The translations under genes were made by a program, and so were the position numbers. Shown here piece by piece: positions 18,163 through 27,708 of a DNA stretch of 33,764 nt. The notes under the pieces were generated by a model that was not told the DNA's origin, ran no database searches, and saw only the letters and a program-made list of their open reading frames with translations. Source of the stretch: an uncultured Bacilli bacterium (lineage in GTDB: Bacteria; Bacillota_I; Bacilli_A; RF39; UBA660). Every line of letters begins with the position of its first letter. Within the stretch, counting starts at the first letter, position 1. The DNA is taken from NCBI GenBank assembly GCA_947628145.1, contig CANQYU010000007.1, positions 1 through 33,764 of the forward strand, written 5' to 3'.

Positions 18163-19764
18163 TTATACATTACTCCAAAAATTACTAGATGATGAAATAT
18201 TATTGCAAGTTGTTGAATCTTGAAAATGCCACCATTCAGATGCTAAATCATTCAATTTACCAATATCAGTCATATAATGGTCTAATAATATAGCTGACTC
18301 TGTCATAGATGCAGCATAATTACCTGCACTTCTTCTTTCAGATGAAGTAGATTTTGGCGATAAATAATTACCATTGGCATAATATTTAATTGACCAAGTA
18401 CTTAATTCATGCATAGCAGATGGCATTGTTCCGCCTTTAATTGAAATATCTACAGCGCAAGCTCTATTATGAGCTGATGTAGTACCAGCTAAGAACCAGT
18501 GTGAATTTCTACTATCACCCATTGACGTGTCCATTTCCCATGTATATGCTTTACCAGAACTTCCATAACTAGTATGTAAAACATTCCAAATCTTTTTACT
18601 AGAATCTCCATCTATCATTGCTTTAAGTTTATCTCTAGCCGCCGCCGAAACTGATGTTGGTCTATAAGCATCATAAATTTGTAACGTATATCCATCACTA
18701 GATGCTGCTACAACAGCCGGTTTCAATTTACTAGCAAAATTATATCTAGCAAGAGGAAGATAATCATTGGTATATAATTTACCTAAATTTAATTTATAAA
18801 CTGTATCTTTAAGAAATCTTCCGTCTCCAGTTTCACTTTGTCGAGTTGTAACTTGATATATACTATTAGATTTATTAGTTAATGGATATTCTACTTTATA
18901 TCCACTAAGATATTCTTGTAAATTAACAGCTATATATTTCTTATCAATCCAACCACATTCTCCATCACTAGTTTTAATTTCAAAACTACTAGATTTTGAC
19001 TTACCCATTCCAACAATTGTCACAACTTCTGGACTTGTTGAATATGATGTAGTTTTTGAATCTCTAAGTACTGAACTTAAATTTTCATTTGTATAAATTT
19101 TTGCAGGTTCCATGATGTAACCTTTCATATTAGTTGCATCAATATTTGTAGAGGTTCCTGAGCAAGAAGCTGGAGTTACTTCTCCAGAGCCTCCAGGAGT
19201 GGTTCCACCCGGTGTTGTAGTTCCACTTCCGCCTGTACCAGTGCCAGTACCACTAGGAGTGGTTCCACCTGGTGTTGTAGTACCGCCACCACCTGTACCA
19301 GTTGAGCCTCCAGGAGTTTGAGCCCCAGAAGAGCCACTAGTACCTGGCGTATCAGTTGTTTCCACTTCTCTAGCATGAATTTGAATTACTGCATCATATC
19401 TTGTCGTTAAATCAAATCCCTCTGATACAAAATTAGTTCCACTGCTACTTTTTATTTCTACACTAACTTTAGGAGGAGCTTCATATAAACCATAGAAACT
19501 AACTTTATATGTATCTGCTCTCCCCATATTCTCTGAAAGCATTCTAAGAAATACTTCCATAAATTTTTCTTTATTCATTTTTACTTCATTATAGTCACGA
19601 TAGTAACCATAATCAACAGCTTCTAACATTGCCGCTTCTGTAACTTCTTTTACGCTTAAGTAATCTTGAGTTGTATTTGTAGTAAGAGCTTGAATTGGTA
19701 TCATAATTCCTACAATAGCAACTCCAAAAACTACTAGCCAATAACCCCAATATGATGTTTGCAT
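18163..19764 (-). CDS. Pilin-like N-terminal TM protein fused to an SH3-like domain and a VanX/M15-type D-Ala-D-Ala peptidase domain
   Basis: N-term MQTSYWGYWLVVFGVAIVGIMIPIQALTTNT; Gly/Thr/Pro linker; SH3-like segment AKIYTNENLSSVLRD...GECGWIDKKYIAV; M15 motifs IYDAYRPTS, TSAHNRACAVDIS, EWWHF. Confidence 0.8.
   Translation of the reverse strand: MQTSYWGYWLVVFGVAIVGIMIPIQALTTNTTQDYLSVKEVTEAAMLEAVDYGYYRDYNEVKMNKEKFMEVFLRMLSENMGRADTYKVSFYGLYEAPPKVSVEIKSSSGTNFVSEGFDLTTRYDAVIQIHAREVETTDTPGTSGSSGAQTPGGSTGTGGGGTTTPGGTTPSGTGTGTGGSGTTTPGGTTPGGSGEVTPASCSGTSTNIDATNMKGYIMEPAKIYTNENLSSVLRDSKTTSYSTSPEVVTIVGMGKSKSSSFEIKTSDGECGWIDKKYIAVNLQEYLSGYKVEYPLTNKSNSIYQVTTRQSETGDGRFLKDTVYKLNLGKLYTNDYLPLARYNFASKLKPAVVAASSDGYTLQIYDAYRPTSVSAAARDKLKAMIDGDSSKKIWNVLHTSYGSSGKAYTWEMDTSMGDSRNSHWFLAGTTSAHNRACAVDISIKGGTMPSAMHELSTWSIKYYANGNYLSPKSTSSERRSAGNYAASMTESAILLDHYMTDIGKLNDLASEWWHFQDSTTCNNISSSSNFWSNV
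19196..19315 (-). repeat. 60-bp coding minisatellite (2 units) in the Gly/Thr/Pro linker
   Basis: AGGAGTGGTTCCACC(C/T)GGTGTTGTAGT... recurs at exact 60-bp spacing (GGTTCCACC at 19201 and 19261). Confidence 0.75.
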
Positions 19765-19779
19765 ATTCTCACTCCTCTC

Positions 19780-22700
19780 CTATTTCCAAGATGGGCCAAC
19801 CATAGATTTTTCGTCTATACCACTATCCCATTTTACGAAATATTCGCCTTCGTTACCATTTACATCTGTTCTTGTACGATAATTTTGGTCAAAAATTAAA
19901 CTATTACTATCAACAACATTTGACCCAAATTTACCATCAATCAAATCACTAATAAATGAACTATAACATGCAGCTTCTTCATATCCACCTAAAGCATAAC
20001 AGTCTAAAGTTTGATTAGAATATCCACCAATATTAGAATAAAGTGAATTATATCTTCTAATTTCTTGCGATACAGATGGAGTAATTGTAACACTTAAAAC
20101 AGGAGTTGTATTATATATAGCATTTCCATTGCTCTTATCACTATCTTCAATTTCACTTCTTGTAATTAAGCCTTTAGCATTTACCCAGTTATAAGAATCT
20201 GTTCCATTAGGGAACATATTATTTAAGGTTATTGTTCTCTCAAAAAGTGAAGTACCAGCATCAGCATCATATATACAACCTATTCCTACACAGTCTGCAA
20301 TACAATCTGTTCCATCACATATTGCATCACAACCAGGTCCTATACAATCAGATATACATTTGTCAGTACATGTATCATCAAAATCGCATACCAATCTATC
20401 TTGGTCAGTTATAACCATATTTACTAAATATGCACAATTATATAATAATGGTGAATTAGCCCCAACTAAAGCTGTATTAGAACCGGCATATCTTCCTAAA
20501 GCTCCATTAGCTGTATCATAAAATTCTCCCAAATTATTAATCTTTACAACATATTTATAAATACCTCTTGGTGTACTTAATGATACCGGTAATTTATTTT
20601 CTAGAGGAACATTGCCTTCATTCTCTGAATTTTCAATTTCACCAGAAGGATAAGCATTATAGAATAATGTTGATGGTCTATAATTTCTTGAAATTGTTGT
20701 AGAATATTTTTTATATCTTGCTATATAAATATTTTGACTACTTTGTGTCTTTGAATCACTACATCCATTAGTATCACAATATACAAAGTTTCGTTTTTCA
20801 GTAGGTATCAATGTTGATGGTGTAGCAGAGCATCCTGTATAATTTCCATTACTTAAATCTCCTGTACAATACCATGAACTAAAAGTTTGATTTCCACCAT
20901 ATTCATCCATTCTACCTAGCAAACCAAATTTAGTTAAATATTCTTCTTGATAATCATAAGTAACTTCTGGGTCATATTTAATATCTGACTCCCAAGTGGA
21001 ACATTTATTAAATTCACTTATTACCCTTTTATAAGCATCTTGCGCGTCAGTTAAATCTTCTCTTGCATCATCAAGTGCATCTCCATATTTACCATTGTTA
21101 TAATCATCTTGATAGTCTGTAGCACTACAACTTCCAACAGTTCCATTACAATTACAATCATTTCCTGTTACTGAGCCAAAAGTCAAAGTTTCTGGTTTAG
21201 CTTCACATTTTACTATTCCATTATTAATACTACAAACAGTATAAGTTATCTTTTTTTGGGCTACATAAGCAGAGCACTCTGTTTTGCCACTTGCTACACA
21301 TGTAGTTGTTTTACATTTTTCTTTGTCTTCTTCTTCACACGGAGTTTTTTCGGTAGTTTTAGGAGTACAACCCGTAGAATATGAGCCAGAAACAGAATGT
21401 GCATTTGTAAAAGGAGTATTTACTATTGCATTTAATCTTGACCAAGTATTAAAAGCTGTTACCATGTTTTCTTGAGCTCTTTCAATATCTATTTCAAATT
21501 TTTCTCTATTTATAGTATTTGTATAACATGTTTTAGTTCCTTCAATAGAAGCTCTAAATGTAAAGTATCTACCGGCATTTACTAATTTTGCTGTAGGCAT
21601 AGTCATTGTATAGTCTTCTTTACAAGACACAGTACAATAACTATTTTCTTTCATGGAATTTAAAGTAAATGAATTTCCATTTTGGTCTTTAACTCCTTCA
21701 ACATTTGAATCATCTTTTACCTCTGGTGTACCATTTTCTGCAGCTTGAATATCTATTTTGTCTACAAAACATGTCTTAATATCATTTGAATTTTCTATTC
21801 CGTTAATATTAACTTGATGGTCATCTTTATCTGATACTAATAAAGTTTCTCCAATTTCATCACAACATTCAAATACATCTAAATGAGTATTACAAGTTAC
21901 TTCACATAACTCTGCTCTTTTATCACAATCTGGATTGTTAGGGAAATTTTCACAAACAACATCTAAATAAGAACAACCACAATTAGATTCTTTTAAATCT
22001 TGACAAGCTGGGCCAGTTACACTATTAGTATCTTTAATTTCTTCTTCGCAAGCTCTTTCTAAATCTTCACATGTACATACTGAAATTAAAGCTATTTCTC
22101 CTGAAACTGAATAATCTTGTTCAGTAGGTTGAGATGTAGTTTTACCTTTATAAGCCATAAATCTTTGTTTAGAAGAAGGGTTATTTTGGTTTCTCCAAAC
22201 TACAGCCAAATCATTTGAAAATTCATTAGTTGTTGTTAACACATTTGTACTGTAATTTATATTATATTTCATTGGTTGATTTCCACATTTTATTTTGCCA
22301 TCAATTCCTGTAAAATTAGCTACAATTTCTACTGTAGTTTGAGATGTAAAGCTTCGTCCTGCAAATAAATTTTTACCAATAGAAGAAGAACAGTTACCAT
22401 CACAAATAACGCTTCCATCTATTGTAATCTTTGTTATAGTTGGTTGAGCATTTACTCCGTATTTATCTAATGTATCTGCATAAGTAATATTTTTAATTAC
22501 AAATGAAGGCTCGCTAATAGTATCAACATTTTTAAAAATTAAAGTATGAGTACTATTCTTAGAAAGTACAGTTTGTCCTCCAACTACTGTTTCTGTAGCG
22601 TTTAAATCTGCTACTGCCTTACTTTGCTCTAACTCTGGAGCATTTTCTAATCCTTTAAGGTATTGAGCTGCATCTTCTAAAGCTGTTTTAACTATATTTT

Positions 22701-23478
22701 TAGCTGGAGCTAAACAACTAGCTGTGCCATCAGAACACTCCCAACCATAGTTTTTACCTTTTGTTTCTATTTCGGTTAAACTTTCGGTACTATTTCCCGT
22801 TTCTCCTCGAATAAATTTATAGTTTTCAGCCATTTGAGCATCATAATCAGAACCTTTTGTATCTACTAACCATTTATATAAAAGGCCATCATATGAATGT
22901 TGAAGAGCATTTTTTTGTTTAACACTTAAATTACTATTATCAAAACCTACATTTAACCATCTAAAAGCCGCATTAATTACCCGAATTGCTGTACTTTTAT
23001 AAAAATAAGTTTTATAAGCTTCCGAATTTCCACTCTTTATAGCATCTATGTTCGCATCAGCTCCTTTTGTTAAAGCTGACATTAACATATAATCTGCTAC
23101 AAAATAACCACTTTTAGGAGCTACTGGTTTTAAATCTTCTTGACCTGTAAATAAAAATCTTCCGGCATATAACTTACTTGTAGATACTAAAGTTGCATCT
23201 AAGCAATAAATAAGTAAGTTCCCAGAATAATGAACATAATAACCATTATATGAAGTCTTTGTGCCACTAGTTTTATCTACATACCAAGCTCCAATATCAT
23301 CTGTATCAAAATGAGCAGAAGACTTAGGCATAGTTGAAGAAACACCTGACTCATATTTCATTCCTGTTGCTGTTATATTTTCTTTAGTTAATTTAACTGC
23401 AAAAACATTTTGCATTCCTGCAAAACTTAACACAGCCATTAAAATTATTACTATTAATTTTTTATTTATATTTTTCAT
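19780..23478 (-). CDS. Large secreted Cys-rich protein encoded in the Tad-like locus
   Basis: Signal peptide; N-terminal domain with IYCLDATL and KSTAIRVINAAFRWL; Cys clusters CTCEDLERACEEE, CGCSYLDVVC, CTDKCISDCIGPGCDAICDGTDCIADCVGIGC. No LPXTG-like signal or C-terminal TM seen. Confidence 0.75.
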   Translation of the reverse strand: MKNINKKLIVIILMAVLSFAGMQNVFAVKLTKENITATGMKYESGVSSTMPKSSAHFDTDDIGAWYVDKTSGTKTSYNGYYVHYSGNLLIYCLDATLVSTSKLYAGRFLFTGQEDLKPVAPKSGYFVADYMLMSALTKGADANIDAIKSGNSEAYKTYFYKSTAIRVINAAFRWLNVGFDNSNLSVKQKNALQHSYDGLLYKWLVDTKGSDYDAQMAENYKFIRGETGNSTESLTEIETKGKNYGWECSDGTASCLAPAKNIVKTALEDAAQYLKGLENAPELEQSKAVADLNATETVVGGQTVLSKNSTHTLIFKNVDTISEPSFVIKNITYADTLDKYGVNAQPTITKITIDGSVICDGNCSSSIGKNLFAGRSFTSQTTVEIVANFTGIDGKIKCGNQPMKYNINYSTNVLTTTNEFSNDLAVVWRNQNNPSSKQRFMAYKGKTTSQPTEQDYSVSGEIALISVCTCEDLERACEEEIKDTNSVTGPACQDLKESNCGCSYLDVVCENFPNNPDCDKRAELCEVTCNTHLDVFECCDEIGETLLVSDKDDHQVNINGIENSNDIKTCFVDKIDIQAAENGTPEVKDDSNVEGVKDQNGNSFTLNSMKENSYCTVSCKEDYTMTMPTAKLVNAGRYFTFRASIEGTKTCYTNTINREKFEIDIERAQENMVTAFNTWSRLNAIVNTPFTNAHSVSGSYSTGCTPKTTEKTPCEEEDKEKCKTTTCVASGKTECSAYVAQKKITYTVCSINNGIVKCEAKPETLTFGSVTGNDCNCNGTVGSCSATDYQDDYNNGKYGDALDDAREDLTDAQDAYKRVISEFNKCSTWESDIKYDPEVTYDYQEEYLTKFGLLGRMDEYGGNQTFSSWYCTGDLSNGNYTGCSATPSTLIPTEKRNFVYCDTNGCSDSKTQSSQNIYIARYKKYSTTISRNYRPSTLFYNAYPSGEIENSENEGNVPLENKLPVSLSTPRGIYKYVVKINNLGEFYDTANGALGRYAGSNTALVGANSPLLYNCAYLVNMVITDQDRLVCDFDDTCTDKCISDCIGPGCDAICDGTDCIADCVGIGCIYDADAGTSLFERTITLNNMFPNGTDSYNWVNAKGLITRSEIEDSDKSNGNAIYNTTPVLSVTITPSVSQEIRRYNSLYSNIGGYSNQTLDCYALGGYEEAACYSSFISDLIDGKFGSNVVDSNSLIFDQNYRTRTDVNGNEGEYFVKWDSGIDEKSMVGPSWK

Positions 23479-24239
23479 GCTACTCTCCTTCTTCTTACCA
23501 TAATTACTATTGTAGTAGCAACCCCTGCTCCAACAATTATACCACCAACTATAATTGCTATTTTATTCTTTCCTAAAAAATTTTCAATTTTGTCAGTAAC
23601 ACTATTGTTTCCCTTCTCTTCTTCTTCTTTTTCTTTAGCTGCTATCTGATTGCTTATCTTATCATACACCTCATCAAAATTATAATCAATATCAAAATCG
23701 ATAAAAGTTTTGCATAAATAATAACTTGATAAGCCTTCGCATATGCTATATCCACTATATTCATTATATTTTGGTTTTCTATAATTAATAGTTCTTATTT
23801 TCGTGCTTCCACAATCAACATTTTCAGCATATATATCAATTGTATAATCATTTAATTCTGTAAAATTTTCATCTTTTATTGTAATTACACCATTATTTGT
23901 ATCTGCATGATGAAAAGTTTTTGAAGCCCCAGATATTGAATCTTTTACCACCACATATAAGTCTTCTGATACATTGTTAATATAAATATTAAAATAATAG
24001 TTATAAGGAACAAAATTCTCTATCTCTTCTTCAGTCAACCCATCTGGTGGAGTATAATCTTCATCATTTTCTTCTTCTTTTATTAAATCATAACTTGTTG
24101 ATACTTTATAGGCATTTTGCCTAACTTTATTTAACTCGGATGTCTCGCACACTGCAAACGCACTATTTACCCCTATTATAAAAGTTAATAGAAAAGTAAA
24201 CAGTAACTTTATTTTTTTCATAGTATACACCAACCTCAT
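23475..24239 (-). CDS. Surface protein with signal peptide and C-terminal TM anchor
   Basis: MKKIKLLFTFLLTFIIGVNSAFAV signal; C-term KIAIIVGGIIVGAGVATTIVIMVRRRRVA; overlaps the next gene by 4 nt. Confidence 0.75.
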   Translation of the reverse strand: MRLVYTMKKIKLLFTFLLTFIIGVNSAFAVCETSELNKVRQNAYKVSTSYDLIKEEENDEDYTPPDGLTEEEIENFVPYNYYFNIYINNVSEDLYVVVKDSISGASKTFHHADTNNGVITIKDENFTELNDYTIDIYAENVDCGSTKIRTINYRKPKYNEYSGYSICEGLSSYYLCKTFIDFDIDYNFDEVYDKISNQIAAKEKEEEEKGNNSVTDKIENFLGKNKIAIIVGGIIVGAGVATTIVIMVRRRRVA

Positions 24240-24325
24240 AATTCAAATTATAGCATGTCCTCTAGCATTTTTCAAGTACTATTGCCGAAAAAAAGACCCC
24301 CATAGTTCTCTTAAAAAAACCTGAT

Positions 24326-24519
24326 TTAATCTTTATGATACATTTGCTTACTACTATTAAGTTTATCAGAAATTGTTAATTTAACTAATCCTTGTTTAAT
24401 TGGTATGCTCCTTTTAACATTTCTGGTGTAATTTCAAAGGAAAATACCTAATCTTCCATTAATAATCCTATATATTTATTATTTACCTTATTAATCAATA
24501 AGACTTGCTCAAAACTTAG
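24326..24519 (-). pseudogene. Candidate decayed ORF remnant
   Basis: LSFEQVLLINKVNNKYIGLLMED*VFSFEITPEMLKGA, then a frame change to SIPIKQGLVKLTISDKLNSSKQMYHKD*; protein-like composition broken by one stop and one frameshift. Confidence 0.35.
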
Positions 24520-24526
24520 TCAAAAT

Positions 24527-24550
24527 AAAAAGTGCAAAATTGCACTTTTA
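24527..24550 (-). terminator. Intrinsic terminator downstream of the YfcC-like transporter
   Basis: AAAAGTGCA-AAAT-TGCACTTTT perfect hairpin with a T-run on the minus strand. Confidence 0.7.
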
Positions 24551-24563
24551 GCTCCTATTAGCC

Positions 24564-26006
24564 TTAAATAAATGTTAATAAAATGAAAATTACTAACAAG
24601 CAAACGAACATTCCGACCATAAATTTCCAAATATGTTTAATCCAATCTGAATATTTAACATTTAAAGTTGTAAGACCTGTTCCTAAAACTATACCTGTTG
24701 GAATAAAGAATTGAACTAAACCATAAATAGTCGTTAATATTACAAATACTGGTTTAATATAATCTGCATATTCTGCTGTGAAAAATGAACCTAATAAGAA
24801 TCCTGAATAACCTAAATCAGCATTATGGAAAATATTTGTAATAAAGGATACCATAATAGTCGTGGCTAAATTAAAGCCATCAGTTAAACCTAAGAATTTA
24901 TCTAAAATAGTTGTAACATAAGTAGATTTATAAACTATAAGCATTAAAGTATAAGCCGCTAGTACAAATAAGCAAGGTTTAACCATCTTTTTAACTCCAG
25001 CCGCAAAATTAGAAACAAATTCACTAAATTTAACTCTATAACAAACCGCGATTAAAATTATTAATAATAATAGAATTGGATTAAATGTGAATAAATCCCA
25101 AGCACCTAAAGGATAAGCTTGTTGTCCTAATAAATCTCTAAGAACATAAAAATCAGAACCAATTCTAACATTAGATACTAGGTCATGGAATGTATTAAAT
25201 ATTTCAATATTAAAATTATCACTCCAGTTCATAAATCCTAAAATTACTAAAACTAAAAGTAAAACACTCCAAATAATAAATGGAATAGCACTTTTCTTTT
25301 TAGTAGTTTCTTCTTCTAAAACTGGAAATATTTCTTCTCCTTGTTCTAAAGAAGCATCACTTTTACTCATATGTGATAAAGTAAAGAAATTAAATAAAGC
25401 TAAGCCTATTACTAAAATACCAGCTCTTACTAAGATAGTGGAATATATAACATCACTAACTTCTTGTCCTTCTAAAGCCAAATAAGGATTAAATAAAGTA
25501 AGTCCATCTGTTCCAAATGTTGCACCAATAATACCCACTAAAATAGAGCCAAATGTTGTCGCAAATATTGTCATTTTATCTAATTTCATTCTGTTTAAAA
25601 TAGAAACAAAGAATGGAATAAATAATATAACTACATAAGTTGATGATATTACACTAGTAAATATTGCAATTAAAACCGAAATTAAAACTACAAACACCTT
25701 TTTATTTTTACTAAAAGTCTTAGCAATACTATTAACTACTCTATTATAACCATCAGTTTTTGCTAAAACTCCATATAAGCCACCTACAAGTAATAAAAAT
25801 ATCACTTTATCAAGGACAAAAGAATAAAACTCGTTATAAATAATTACTGATAAATCATTTAAACCAATTCTCATCATTCCATCACTAACTATTAATCCGG
25901 CATCATCAAAATGACTGGCTGGAATTAACCATGAAAGAATTATTGCCACGCCTAAAAATATTAGAATACTTTTAAGTAGCCCAAATTTACCTTCTTTTTT
26001 CTTCAT
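24564..26006 (-). CDS. YfcC/ArcD-like multi-TM carboxylate or amino-acid transporter
   Basis: About 12 hydrophobic spans; N-term LSWLIPASHF and GLYGVLAKTDGYNRVV resemble the YfcC/AbgT-like superfamily. Confidence 0.65.
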   Translation of the reverse strand: MKKKEGKFGLLKSILIFLGVAIILSWLIPASHFDDAGLIVSDGMMRIGLNDLSVIIYNEFYSFVLDKVIFLLLVGGLYGVLAKTDGYNRVVNSIAKTFSKNKKVFVVLISVLIAIFTSVISSTYVVILFIPFFVSILNRMKLDKMTIFATTFGSILVGIIGATFGTDGLTLFNPYLALEGQEVSDVIYSTILVRAGILVIGLALFNFFTLSHMSKSDASLEQGEEIFPVLEEETTKKKSAIPFIIWSVLLLVLVILGFMNWSDNFNIEIFNTFHDLVSNVRIGSDFYVLRDLLGQQAYPLGAWDLFTFNPILLLLIILIAVCYRVKFSEFVSNFAAGVKKMVKPCLFVLAAYTLMLIVYKSTYVTTILDKFLGLTDGFNLATTIMVSFITNIFHNADLGYSGFLLGSFFTAEYADYIKPVFVILTTIYGLVQFFIPTGIVLGTGLTTLNVKYSDWIKHIWKFMVGMFVCLLVIFILLTFI

Positions 26007-26056
26007 AAAAATCCCTCCTTTTTTGATTATATCACAAAATTTTCTAAATAAAAGAA

Positions 26057-26109
26057 AAAACGCTAAGTTTTTTATGAAATTTTTGTGAAAAATAACTTTT
26101 TAGCGTTTA
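26057..26109 (-). terminator. Hairpin downstream of lysS
   Basis: AAAACGCTAA...TTAGCGTTT inverted repeat (26057-26066 and 26100-26108). Confidence 0.55.
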
Positions 26110-26116
26110 TTTATTT

Positions 26117-27598
26117 TTAATCTCTTGGTTTCATTGTTGGGAATAAAATTACTTCTCGAATTGTATCACTACCGGTAAGAAGCATTACTAATCTATCAAT
26201 TCCCATGCCCATTCCCCCAGCCGGAGGCATACCATATTCTAAGGCTTCGACAAAGTCTATATCCATATCATTAGCTTCCGCATTACCTAATTCTTTTTCT
26301 TTTAATTGTCCTAAAAATCTTTCGTATTGGTCAATTGGGTCATTAAGTTCTGTAAAAGCATTGGCATATTCACAACCATTGATAAATAATTCAAATCTTT
26401 GTGTAAAACGTTCGTCGTTTGGAGCTTTTTTAGCGAGAGGACTAATTTCAATTGGATGGCCAAATACAAATGTTGGTTCAATTATTGTTTCTTCAACATA
26501 CTTTTCAAAAAAAGCATTAACAATATGACCATAAGTAAAATGTTCTTCCACTTGAATATCATGTTCTAAAGCTAATTTAATTGCTTCTTCCGTACTTTTA
26601 ACGTTAAAGAAATCTATTCCTGTTTTTTCTTTTATTAAATCTACCATATGAGCTCTTTTAAAACCTGGGGTTAAACTAATATGATGTCCTTGATAATCTA
26701 CCTCATAACTACCATTTAAAGTCATGGCCGCATTACTAACTAAAGCTTCGGTTAAATCCATCATTCCCTCTAAATCACTGAATGCTTTATAAACCTCAAT
26801 TGAGGTAAACTCAGGATTATGTTTTTTATCCATTCCCTCATTTCTAAAGTTTCTGCCTATTTCATAAACGGCATCCATTCCTCCGACTAATAATCTTTTT
26901 AAATTAAGCTCGGTGGCAATTCTAAGATACATATCGATATTTTGTGTATTATGATGGGTAATAAATGGTTTAGCCGCGGCTCCCCCTAAAATAGTTCCTA
27001 GAATTGGGGTTTCTACCTCAACATAACCATGACTATCTAAATAATTTTGAATAGAGCGAATAATTTTAGGTCTGGCAAAAGCAATTTTTCTTGCTTCATC
27101 ATTGACAATTAAATCGACATATCTTCTTCTAAATCTTTCTTCTACATCACTTAAACCATGAAATTTTTCAGGAAGAGGTCTTAAAGCTTTAACTAAATGA
27201 GTATATTCTAAACATTTTATTGTTATTTCTCCTGTGCCAGTTTTCATAACAATTCCTCTAACCCCTACAATATCTCCTATATCGGCGGTTTTAAATAAAT
27301 TATAAGTTTCTTCGCCCACATCATTTATTGAAATATATATTTGAATACTACCTAATTTATCTTTAATTAGAAAGAAACTAGCTTTACCCATTTTACGAAT
27401 AAACATTATTCTTCCTGCCACTTTTACTTCTCTATGTAATTCTTCTAATTCTTCATGAGTTTTATCTTGTTCTTCTTCTTTTATATTTATAGAAAAATCT
27501 GTAACATCATATTTTTGTCCAAAAGGGTCAATTCCTAATTCTTTAATTTTATTTAACTTTTCTCTTCTAACTAATTCTTGCTCTGTAAATTCTCGCAT
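26117..27598 (-). CDS. lysS: Lysyl-tRNA synthetase (class II)
   Basis: VAGRIMFIRKMGKASFFLIKD, RRRYVDLIVN, FRNEGMDKKHNPEFTSIEVYKA, GGMGMGIDRLVMLLTGSDTIREVILFPTMKP. Confidence 0.97.
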   Translation of the reverse strand: MREFTEQELVRREKLNKIKELGIDPFGQKYDVTDFSINIKEEEQDKTHEELEELHREVKVAGRIMFIRKMGKASFFLIKDKLGSIQIYISINDVGEETYNLFKTADIGDIVGVRGIVMKTGTGEITIKCLEYTHLVKALRPLPEKFHGLSDVEERFRRRYVDLIVNDEARKIAFARPKIIRSIQNYLDSHGYVEVETPILGTILGGAAAKPFITHHNTQNIDMYLRIATELNLKRLLVGGMDAVYEIGRNFRNEGMDKKHNPEFTSIEVYKAFSDLEGMMDLTEALVSNAAMTLNGSYEVDYQGHHISLTPGFKRAHMVDLIKEKTGIDFFNVKSTEEAIKLALEHDIQVEEHFTYGHIVNAFFEKYVEETIIEPTFVFGHPIEISPLAKKAPNDERFTQRFELFINGCEYANAFTELNDPIDQYERFLGQLKEKELGNAEANDMDIDFVEALEYGMPPAGGMGMGIDRLVMLLTGSDTIREVILFPTMKPRD

Positions 27599-27656
27599 TT
27601 ACTTCAACTCCTCATACAAGATAATATAACATAAAATATTAAACTTATCAAATAAA

Positions 27657-27703
27657 AAATAGGCTTAATGCCTAATATTTAAAAAAGCAACTATTCGTTG
27701 CTT
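27657..27703 (-). terminator. Tandem hairpins downstream of the SPDTG protein gene
   Basis: AAGCAACGAATAGTTGCTTTTTT then TAGGCATTAAGCCTATTTTTT on the minus strand. Confidence 0.6.
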
Positions 27704-27708
27704 AATTT

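Noticed and set aside
19176-19376. Minus-strand 66-aa ORF in the Gly/Thr/Pro linker
   Set aside because: Out-of-frame reading of a repetitive GC-richer segment within the VanX-fusion gene.
20232-21475. + strand ORFs 20232-20414 and 21284-21475
   Set aside because: Antisense to the Cys-rich protein; His/Tyr/Gln-rich translations are complement artefacts.
26205-26528. + strand 107-aa ORF inside lysS
   Set aside because: Antisense to a highly conserved region of lysyl-tRNA synthetase.
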